Source: Nitrososphaerota archaeon | GTDB taxonomy: Archaea > Thermoproteota > Nitrososphaeria > Nitrososphaerales > Gagatemarchaeaceae | DNA: 13,188 bases | Assembly (NCBI GenBank): GCA_016200025.1 | Contig: JACQFO010000001.1 | Coordinates: 1 to 13,188, forward strand | Direction of reading: 5' to 3' | Shown: positions 6,244 through 11,311 of the stretch, piece after piece | Layout: every line of letters starts with the position of its first letter | How positions within the stretch are numbered: the stretch's first letter is position 1 | The notes under the pieces: generated by a model | Databases searched by the model: none | What the model was told of the DNA's origin: nothing | What the model saw: only the letters and a program-made list of their open reading frames with translations | Made by a program: the position numbers and the translations under genes

Positions 6244-6261
6244 ACGGAAATTCCGCGAGAG
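6244..6261 (+). other. tRNA-iMet intron 2 (18 nt, canonical position 37/38)
   Basis: The central helix is formed by exon CTCA (6238-6241) and intron CGAG (6256-6259), with three pairs and one A-C mismatch. Bulges are TA|A (6242-6244) and AG|A (6260-6262). The internal stem is CGGA/TCCG with an AAT loop. Excision restores loop CTCATAA. Confidence 0.88.
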
Positions 6262-6283
6262 ACCCGCAGAGCGGAGGTTCAAA

Positions 6284-6312
6284 TGGCGTCGGGTCGAACC
6301 GACACCTGAAAA
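6284..6312 (+). other. tRNA-iMet intron 3 (29 nt, T loop, position 59/60)
   Basis: The central helix is exon TTCA (6278-6281) with intron TGAA (6307-6310), four perfect pairs. The two bulges are identical, AA|T (6282-6284 and 6311-6313). The internal stem is GGCGTCGG/CCGACACC (one mismatch) with loop GTCGAA. Excision restores T loop TTCAAAT between GGAGG and CCTCC. Confidence 0.9.
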
Positions 6313-6368
6313 TCCTCCCCTCGCTACTTTCAAGAAAGGTCAAATCTAAGAATCGTGCCGACGTCTTC

Positions 6369-6853
6369 GTGCCCACAAACGTCAACGAGCTTCGCGCGGA
6401 CCAGATTTCAGAAGCTTCCAATCTTCTCGCTAGGGCCTTCCGAGATGACCCGCTTGCCTCCTGCATGTTCCCAGACGCCACTTCAAGGGAGAAGTTCCTG
6501 GTCTACCACTTTGGAGCGATAGTGAAGAGGCCCTCGGGCGGTTCAGGCGGGTGACCTCGTATGCGGAGCAGTTCCGGAAGCGCGACGCAGGAGGGGACCA
6601 CTGGTACGTGATGGTCGTGGGCGTCGACCCGGCGAAGTCGGGGAGGGGGCTGGGGAGCAGACTCTTGGCTCGCATGTTTGAGGAGGCGGAGAGAGACAAG
6701 ACGCCCTGCTATCTCGAAACGGCCCAACCGAGGAACGTTCCCTTCTACAAGAAGAATGGCTTTGATTTGCTCCTGGAGGACGTCGACCCTGTCAACAAGG
6801 TCCGATTCTGGACCTTCAGGCGTGATCCTGGGACCGGCCGAAGGAAGGACTGA
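6369..6853 (+). pseudogene. GNAT-family acetyltransferase gene with internal deletion and frameshift
   Basis: The N-terminal part, from GTG 6369 (VPTNVNELRADQISEASNLL), contains the AFRDDPL...FPDATSREKFL block seen in one GNAT subfamily and stops at 6552-6554. The C-terminal part is in another frame: a stretch ending GGDHWYVMVVGV, then the acetyl-CoA motif GVDPAKSGRGLGSRLL, and PCYLETAQPRNVPFYKKNGF, ending at 6851-6853. The middle of the family (about 50-60 residues with strands 2-4) is absent, so the join at about 6520-6535 combines a deletion with a shift of frame. A shorter protein from an internal start could be made but would lack much of the acceptor-binding half. The substrate is unknown. 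Confidence 0.75.
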
Positions 6854-6883
6854 GCCGGCCGATGCCAGAGGTCGTGTGCGCTG

Positions 6884-6891
6884 CTTATCTA
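6884..6891 (+). promoter_or_regulatory. TATA box of the cystathionine gamma-synthase-type gene
   Basis: CTTATCTA, centred 26 bases before the GTG at 6914; this supports a leaderless message starting at that GTG. Confidence 0.55.
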
Positions 6892-6913
6892 GAGCCGCCT
6901 TTCGGTCGCTAAC

Positions 6914-8083
6914 GTGCCCCGGGAATCGACGAGGTCGGTCCACGAAGCAGAGCCCTTCGACGCGGAATCCGGCTCCATCATAACCCCCATCTACCAGACT
7001 GCGACCTTCGCGTTCACAAAGGCAGAGGATGCAAGGAAGGCAGTCACCGGGGAGAGCGGGAAGTTTGTCTACACCAGGTGGGACAACCCAACCACGGTCA
7101 GGCTGGAGAGGAAGCTGGCTTCGTTCGAAGGCACGGAGGACGCTGCGTTCTTCTCGTCGGGCATGGCCGCCATCTCGACGTCGGTGCTTTCGTTCCTCAA
7201 GGCGGGGGACCACGCGGTGGCTATCAGCGACCTGTACGGGGGGACGTTCCAGCTGATGAGCAGCATCTTGCCCAGGTTTGGGGTGAAGACCACCCTGGTC
7301 GAGACTACGAGCCCGGTTGCGATGAAGCGGGCCCTGAGGCCGAACACCAAGCTGGTCTACGTGGAGAGCCCGACCAATCCGACGCTGAAGCTCGTCGACA
7401 TCGCGAAGGCCGCGAAGATTGCCCACTCGGTGGGCGCGGCGCTACTCGTCGACAGCACGTTTGCTTCGCCGATCAACCAGAAGCCCGTGAAGCTGGGGGC
7501 GGACGTGGTCCTGCACAGCGCGACGAAGTACCTCAACGGGCACGCGGACGTGATCGCGGGCGCAGTCGCGGGCGACAGGGAGACAATCGACAGGATCAAG
7601 CACCTCAGGAGGGACCTGGGAGGGACCCTGGACCCCCACGCCGCGTGGCTAGTGCTCAGGGGGATGAAGACCATGGCCCTGCGGGTCAGGGCCCAGAACG
7701 AGAACGCCATGGCCCTTGCGGAGTTCCTGTCTGGGCACAGGAAGGTCAGGGTGGTGCACTACCCGGGGCTCAGGGAACACCCTCAACACGGATTGGCGAG
7801 CAGGCAGATGAAGGGGTTCGGAGGTATGATGAGCTTCGAGCTGAAGGGAACCATTGAGGACGCCAGGAGGCTGACAGAGAAGCTCAAGGTGGTCATGCTG
7901 GCCGCCAGCCTGGGCGGCGTCGAGTCGCTGGTTTCTCAGCCGTCCACGATGACGCACACCCAGCTGACGAAGGAGGAGAGGGCGAGGACCGGGATCTCCG
8001 AAACGCTCGTCAGGTTCTCGGTGGGAATAGAGGACAAGGAAGACCTGGTGGAAGACTTCAGGCAGGCACTTGGGCCTCGATAG
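6914..8083 (+). CDS. metB: Cystathionine gamma-synthase/lyase-type PLP enzyme
   Basis: 389 residues, a typical length for the Cys/Met-metabolism PLP family (fold type I). Landmarks: the substrate and PLP-phosphate region YTRWDNPTTVRLERKLA (about 53-69), the SSGMAAIST turn, the PLP-stacking Tyr in DLYGGTFQL, the ring-nitrogen Asp180 in LLVDSTFASP, and the Schiff-base Lys205 in HSATKYLNGHADVIAGAV. The C-terminal SLGGVESLVSQPSTMTH block is typical of the family. It should act in gamma-replacement or elimination on homoserine esters or cystathionine (trans-sulfuration or direct sulfhydrylation). The sequence alone does not separate synthase, lyase and O-acetylhomoserine sulfhydrylase. The start is GTG at 6914, set by the TATA spacing. 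Its 3' end overlaps the convergent tiaS gene by 26 bases. Confidence 0.9.
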   Translation: MPRESTRSVHEAEPFDAESGSIITPIYQTATFAFTKAEDARKAVTGESGKFVYTRWDNPTTVRLERKLASFEGTEDAAFFSSGMAAISTSVLSFLKAGDHAVAISDLYGGTFQLMSSILPRFGVKTTLVETTSPVAMKRALRPNTKLVYVESPTNPTLKLVDIAKAAKIAHSVGAALLVDSTFASPINQKPVKLGADVVLHSATKYLNGHADVIAGAVAGDRETIDRIKHLRRDLGGTLDPHAAWLVLRGMKTMALRVRAQNENAMALAEFLSGHRKVRVVHYPGLREHPQHGLASRQMKGFGGMMSFELKGTIEDARRLTEKLKVVMLAASLGGVESLVSQPSTMTHTQLTKEERARTGISETLVRFSVGIEDKEDLVEDFRQALGPR

Positions 8084-9263
8084 CCGGGCCTGAAAGCCAT
8101 CCCGAGAGCTCCGGCGACTGAAGGCCGGGATTTTCCTGGCCATAGCGGACAAGGGGTTTCGTCAGGTGCCTGTTGGCCCTGGGCGAGGCGATGTAGGTGC
8201 CGGGATAAAGAACAGGCTTTGACTTCGTCCCTGGAGAGACGAACTCGAACTTCTCGACATTGAGGACTTTGGAATGCCTCGAGCTGGGGCGCCTGACCCC
8301 CCCATAGACCTTGACCCTGTCCCCCGAGCGTAACAGGGCCACGGACCTCCTCAGGTCGCCGGTGGGTTCGTAGGCGGCGCACGGAAGGGGCGCGCCGTCG
8401 GAGAGGATGGTGAAGTATGCGTGGCCGCCGGGGCCAACGCGGACGTCCGAGACCCTGCCTTTGGTCCAGCCCGACGAGTAGGCCTTCCATTCCAGCTCCC
8501 TCTGGAGGTGGGCGTCGGTGTGCTGGTTGGAGAGATAGACCATGTGCCCTTCTAGCTCCTCCTCGTGGCGCAGCAGGCCGAAGGCGCCGAGGACTGTGGA
8601 AGGGGAGTCGCCCCTGACCCCCGCGAAAACCGGGTCCGGGCCGTGCGGGGCGAGGAGAACCTTGCGCTTCTGGTGGTCGTAATTGTTGAATGTCTTAGGA
8701 AAAGTGGCCGCGTCCATCGCTTTCGCGGAGGAAGAGTCCAGCACGCGTGCGGTGCCCCAGGAGTTCCTGAGCCTGTAGGCGATGAGCTCATAGGTGTGGT
8801 CGAAGCGTTCGTCGAAGGCCAGAGAGCTGGCGGCCCCGACCATCCCCATGCCGTTGCCGAGCTCGAAGTGCCTGACGCGGTGCTCCCCGAGGAGGCGGGC
8901 GACCCTGCGGGGGCTGACAAGTCCGGAGAGGGCATCCAGGTAGAGAGGTTCGAAAAATGATGTGAGGCTCTGGTCCTCGAGGAAGACCAGGCCGGAGTTC
9001 GCGCCGCCTTCTACGTCCGAGAACTGGGCGACCTTCGAGCATAGGCGCTCGTAGGCAAGGTCGGGGTCGGGCGTTTCAATCTGAAGGCAGACGGCCGCGT
9101 TCCCTCGGGTCTTGAAAGGAATGTTGGGGTTGAGGCGGACGAGCCTTGGGTAGGGGAGGACCGTCGCGACGTCTTTGAGGTCGATGGCGATCCTGTAGCC
9201 GAGGTAGGTGGTGCAGTACCCCCTGGAGGAGTCCGTGTCGTCAAGCCCTACGAGGCAGCGCAT
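8058..9263 (-). CDS. tiaS: tRNA(Ile2) 2-agmatinylcytidine synthetase TiaS, lacking the zinc ribbon
   Basis: TiaS joins agmatine to C34 of tRNA-Ile2 using ATP, so that the CAU anticodon reads AUA instead of AUG. The N-terminal kinase-like catalytic domain starts MRCLVGLDDTDSSRGYCTTY, with the GLDDTDS signature. The ferredoxin-like section and FELGNGMGMVGAASSLAF follow, then HTYELIAYRLRNSWGTAR. The OB-fold lies at about 270-345 (KGRVSDVRVGPGGHAYFTI), and the C-terminal block is PGTYIASPRANRHLTKPLVR. Most TiaS proteins carry a CXXC...CXXC zinc ribbon between the OB-fold and that final block; here the two are joined by a short Cys-free stretch (FVSPGTKSKPVLY). ATG at 9261-9263 has a TATA box 26 bases upstream. 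Confidence 0.93.
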   Translation of the reverse strand: MRCLVGLDDTDSSRGYCTTYLGYRIAIDLKDVATVLPYPRLVRLNPNIPFKTRGNAAVCLQIETPDPDLAYERLCSKVAQFSDVEGGANSGLVFLEDQSLTSFFEPLYLDALSGLVSPRRVARLLGEHRVRHFELGNGMGMVGAASSLAFDERFDHTYELIAYRLRNSWGTARVLDSSSAKAMDAATFPKTFNNYDHQKRKVLLAPHGPDPVFAGVRGDSPSTVLGAFGLLRHEEELEGHMVYLSNQHTDAHLQRELEWKAYSSGWTKGRVSDVRVGPGGHAYFTILSDGAPLPCAAYEPTGDLRRSVALLRSGDRVKVYGGVRRPSSRHSKVLNVEKFEFVSPGTKSKPVLYPGTYIASPRANRHLTKPLVRYGQENPGLQSPELSGWLSGPAIEAQVPA

Positions 9264-9284
9264 GGTCGCCTTGGAATTCGCGAG

Positions 9285-9293
9285 TTATTTTAA
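9285..9293 (-). promoter_or_regulatory. TATA box of tiaS
   Basis: TTAAAATAA on the minus strand, centred 26 bases ahead of the ATG at 9263, fitting a leaderless message. Confidence 0.65.
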
Positions 9294-9314
9294 CGTAGGA
9301 AGGGGTTGGTTCGC

Positions 9315-9542
9315 TTAGGCTTCGACGACAATCATCGTGAGGGTGCTCCTCACCTTGTCGAGCCGGCGGATGTTCCAGGTGATTGTCTCCTTGACCTTCT
9401 CCATGGTGTCGGCTTCTACCCTTGCGACGATGTCGTAGACGCCGTAGACGACATAGACGTCCTTCACGTTCTGGATGTCCCTTAGTTTCTTGAGAAGATC
9501 CTCCTCAGCCCCCAAATCTGCGTTGATTAATACAAAGGCCAT
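9315..9542 (-). CDS. Stand-alone Lrp/AsnC ligand-binding (RAM) domain protein
   Basis: 75 residues comprising just the RAM/AsnC effector domain: AFVLINADLGAEEDLLKKL, then VKDVYVVYGVYDIVARVEAD, the ITWNIRRLDKVRSTLTMIVV strand and the end. There is no helix-turn-helix, so it cannot bind DNA by itself. Such single-domain proteins are common in archaea and form octameric rings that bind amino acids, or join with full-length Lrp proteins. ATG at 9540-9542 is chosen because homologues begin MxFVLIN; a GTG seven codons upstream (9563) is possible. A TTATTAC element at 9591-9597 on the same strand could be its TATA box, with a short leader. It is divergent from the endonuclease ORF at 9636. Confidence 0.88.
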   Translation of the reverse strand: MAFVLINADLGAEEDLLKKLRDIQNVKDVYVVYGVYDIVARVEADTMEKVKETITWNIRRLDKVRSTLTMIVVEA

Positions 9543-9607
9543 CGGCAATTGTCGAAATACCACCTATCGCACTGCTAAGCGAAGCCTGCGGTAATAACCG
9601 TTGCTCC

Positions 9608-9614
9608 TTTTATC
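9608..9614 (+). promoter_or_regulatory. TATA box of the second endonuclease ORF
   Basis: TTTTATC, centred 25 bases before the ATG at 9636, so the ORF has its own leaderless promoter. Confidence 0.6.
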
Positions 9615-9635
9615 GCGGGAACCACTTCTGCAACA

Positions 9636-10316
9636 ATGACGCAGTACCACCTCTGGGCTCAAGTGGCGGGGTACTTCGACGGAGACGGGACAATCGCAAT
9701 TTCGGACACTTCGAATCAACCCTACAAGTTGAGCCTCTCGCTCATCTTTGTCGACCAGTCGTGGGACCAAATCAAAACCGTCAAGTCGTTTCTAGAAAGT
9801 CAGAGAGTCAGAACTAGCAACATCCTGAATGCGTCGGGGAATGCGAATCTGGTCGCCGTCAGTGAGTTCAATTCCGTGCTGAAGATGTTGAAGTTGATAT
9901 ATCCATTCCTTTGCAAGAAGCAAGTTGAAGCGAAAGCCGCCATTGATTACTACGAAGGAAGGATCACTGGGAACCGGCTTTTACAAGTCTTCGGCGATGA
10001 AGTCAACGCTGGACGACGAGAGAGGCACCCCCGCAAGGTTGCAATCAACGTACCTTACCTTCGCCCGGAAGGTGACAGGTTAATGAGGGAGAAGAGGAGT
10101 TTTGGAATAAGGGACGCGATGGGAAGATACAGGGCCAAGGTGTCGCCGGAGGACTACCGTTCCATCCGTGTCGAGCACTTCCAAAAGGGGAAGCGTTTGT
10201 GCGAACTTGTCAAAGAGTACCCATACGCGAGGGAGACGATTCGCAGAGTCCTCGGCGGAGGAAGGGGCTACGTTCTCGTAAAAGGCTGGGGGATCGTCAA
10301 AGCAGACAATAGATAA
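9636..10316 (+). CDS. Free-standing LAGLIDADG homing endonuclease with C-terminal DNA-binding tail
   Basis: 226 residues, frame intact. The LAGLIDADG helix is near the N-terminus (AQVAGYFDGDGTIAIS, with the acidic Asp15/Asp17 pair). A single-motif core follows to about residue 125, with the SNILNASGNANLVAV strand region and the KMLKLIYPFLCKKQVEAKAA helix, then LLQVFGDEVN. The last 100 residues are basic and include a likely helix-turn-helix (KGKRLCELVKEYPYARETIR), a typical add-on for site recognition. A single motif implies a homodimer. It has no host intron or intein: it occupies the space between the AsnC gene and tsr3, has its own TATA box, and its stop codon lies within the TATA box of tsr3. 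Its A+T content is visibly higher than its neighbours, consistent with recent arrival. Confidence 0.82.
   Translation: MTQYHLWAQVAGYFDGDGTIAISDTSNQPYKLSLSLIFVDQSWDQIKTVKSFLESQRVRTSNILNASGNANLVAVSEFNSVLKMLKLIYPFLCKKQVEAKAAIDYYEGRITGNRLLQVFGDEVNAGRRERHPRKVAINVPYLRPEGDRLMREKRSFGIRDAMGRYRAKVSPEDYRSIRVEHFQKGKRLCELVKEYPYARETIRRVLGGGRGYVLVKGWGIVKADNR
10309..10316 (+). promoter_or_regulatory. TATA box of tsr3, overlapping the endonuclease stop codon
   Basis: ATAGATAA, centred about 29 bases before the ATG at 10342. Its last three bases are the TAA stop of the endonuclease ORF. Confidence 0.5.
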
Positions 10317-10341
10317 GGAACGACTTGAGGCGCGGAATCAG

Positions 10342-10854
10342 ATGTTCGGAGTCTTCGCTCTCGAGATGGGTCAGGACGACCCCACGAAATGCACGGCAAG
10401 GAAGATGATCCAGAATGACTTGGCGAAAGGCGTAGGGAAAAAATTCCACGCTTCCGACAAGACCATAGTGCTCAACCCCTTTGCACATAGGGTCCTCTCC
10501 CCGCCCGACAAGGTGGCGAAGGGCATCCTCGTCAACGACTGCTCCTGGAACCAGGCGCAGGAGGTCTTCTTCAGGAGGCTGGGCGGGAAGCACAGGAGGC
10601 TCCCGATCCTGCTTGCGGCGAACCCTACCAACTACGCGGTGCCGGGGATGTTGAGTTCCGTGGAGGCGGTCTCGGCTACGATGTACGTTCTTGGCGAGGT
10701 CGAGGACGCGCAGGTGTACCTGGCGCTCTACAAGTGGGGCCCGAACTTCGAGGCCCTGAACAAGGAGCCCCTGGAGGCCTACAGGAAGGCGAGGTCGGAG
10801 GGGAGGGTCCTTCAGGCCGAGAGGGAGTATTTCCCCCAGCTCTTCGAGCGCTGA
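10342..10854 (+). CDS. tsr3: Tsr3-type rRNA aminocarboxypropyltransferase
   Basis: 170 residues, the length of archaeal Tsr3 (DUF367 plus the RLI-like N-terminal domain). In yeast, Tsr3 transfers the 3-amino-3-carboxypropyl group from S-adenosylmethionine to N1-methylpseudouridine of 18S rRNA helix 31; the archaeal protein does the same on 16S rRNA. Family blocks: DDPTKCTARKMIQNDLAK, VLNPFAHRVLSPPD, VNDCSWNQAQEVFFRRL, the RLPILLAANPTNYAVPG signature, and ALYKWGPNFEALNKEPLEAY near the end. The fold is of the SPOUT type. ATG at 10342 has a TATA box upstream. The RNase P RNA gene begins about 35 bases after its stop. Confidence 0.93.
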   Translation: MFGVFALEMGQDDPTKCTARKMIQNDLAKGVGKKFHASDKTIVLNPFAHRVLSPPDKVAKGILVNDCSWNQAQEVFFRRLGGKHRRLPILLAANPTNYAVPGMLSSVEAVSATMYVLGEVEDAQVYLALYKWGPNFEALNKEPLEAYRKARSEGRVLQAEREYFPQLFER

Positions 10855-10861
10855 GAAACGG

Positions 10862-10867
10862 TTAATT
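10862..10867 (+). promoter_or_regulatory. TATA box of the RNase P RNA gene
   Basis: TTAATT, eight bases after the tsr3 stop and about 26 bases before the inferred RNA 5' end near 10890. Confidence 0.55.
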
Positions 10868-10889
10868 GGAGCGGCCGCCGGACAAAGGC

Positions 10890-11185
10890 TGACGCGAGCC
10901 GGTGGACGGGCCACGGGGACCTCCTGGGGAAGTTCCTCCCTCGCAGCAGGACGCGCGGCGCCATGAGGCGCAGTCGGAGACGGCTGGCTCCAGAACAGAA
11001 ACGAGACCCGGCCCATCTTGGGCGATGATAGGGCGACCTTGAGGTCGGTGGGAACCGGGATGAAACGGCTGACCCGCGCGGAGCAAGGCCAAACGTGGTC
11101 GATGAGACGCCTGCAGGAGACCAGGGTAGGCCGCTAAGCTGAATCCCGCCTAGAACAGAAGGAGGACTACGGCCGGCACACGTCG
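10890..11185 (+). ncRNA. rnpB: RNase P RNA, archaeal type A
   Basis: About 296 nt, typical of archaeal RNase P RNA, the ribozyme core that trims tRNA 5' leaders. P1 pairs GACG/CGTC and GCCGG/CCGGC (10891-10894 with 11181-11184, 10898-10902 with 11173-11177). The conserved region I is GGGGAAGTTCCTCC (10926-10939). Its strand AGTTCCTCC pairs with GGAGGACT (11161-11168) to form P4, leaving the characteristic bulged U. CR-V appears as TAGAACAGAAGGAGGACT. The middle specificity region contains GGGATGAAACGGCTGACCCG and GGAGCAAGGCCAAAC, both classic RNase P signatures. Exact ends are inferred from P1 and from the TATA box at 10862. No open frame competes. Confidence 0.92.
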
Positions 11186-11194
11186 AACGGATCT

Positions 11195-11225
11195 CCGGGG
11201 AGGGGGGCGAACCCCCTCCGCCCGG
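11195..11225 (+). terminator. Very G+C-rich hairpin after the RNase P RNA
   Basis: GAGGGGG (11200-11206) and CCCCCTC (11212-11218) form a perfect 7-bp stem with loop GCGAA. It is extended by CCGGG/CCCGG after a two-base bulge. It lies 10 bases past the RNA end. No T-run follows, so it could be a 3' processing or stability element rather than a true terminator. Confidence 0.4.
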
Positions 11226-11248
11226 GGGCTCTTGACAGGTTTGTTCCG

Positions 11249-11272
11249 CCTGGGAAGTGGGCGATTCCCTGG
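11249..11272 (+). repeat. Imperfect inverted repeat upstream of mre11
   Basis: CCTGGGAA and TTCCCTGG form an 8-position stem with one T-T mismatch and an 8-base loop. It lies 8 bases upstream of the probable mre11 TATA box and may be an operator or a second RNA hairpin. No function can be assigned. Confidence 0.3.
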
Positions 11273-11279
11273 CACATGG

Positions 11280-11285
11280 TTTAAC
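11280..11285 (+). promoter_or_regulatory. Probable TATA box of mre11-rad50
   Basis: TTTAAC, centred about 29 bases ahead of the TTG start at 11312; weaker than the other boxes in the window. Confidence 0.4.
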
Positions 11286-11311
11286 TGACGATTCGGTCGG
11301 GAAAACGAGCG

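Larger units (their letters stand above)
6185..6326 (+). tRNA. Initiator tRNA-Met (CAT) with three BHB introns
   Basis: Removing 6204-6222, 6244-6261 and 6284-6312 leaves a 76-nt tRNA without encoded CCA. Acceptor stem AGCGAGG (6185-6191) pairs with CCTCGCT (6319-6325), then A73. D stem 10-13 GGGA pairs TCCC. The anticodon stem GCGGG/CCCGC encloses loop CTCATAA with anticodon CAT at 6240-6242. The variable loop is AGAGC, and T stem GGAGG/CCTCC encloses TTCAAAT. Initiator hallmarks are present: A1-U72 and three G-C pairs at 29-31/39-41. All three breaks fall in bulge-helix-bulge motifs cut two bases into each 3-base bulge. The introns are 19, 18 and 29 nt. Ordinary searches may miss this gene because two introns lie outside 37/38. 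Confidence 0.95.

Noticed and set aside
7078..7857. 259-codon frame inside the PLP enzyme gene
   Set aside because: It is a shadow of metB-type coding sequence in a different frame, with Gly/Arg/Gln-biased translation and no family signal.
10871..10890. GCGGCCG pairing with CGGCCG near 11170 as RNase P P1
   Set aside because: Six pairs are possible, but the GACG/GCCGG pairing with CCGGC/CGTC is longer, lies farther out, and agrees with the TATA box at 10862-10867.
11220..11280. Possible second tRNA or box C/D RNA downstream of RNase P RNA
   Set aside because: There is no cloverleaf with T-loop TTC and acceptor pairing, and no C and D box pair; only simple hairpins are seen.
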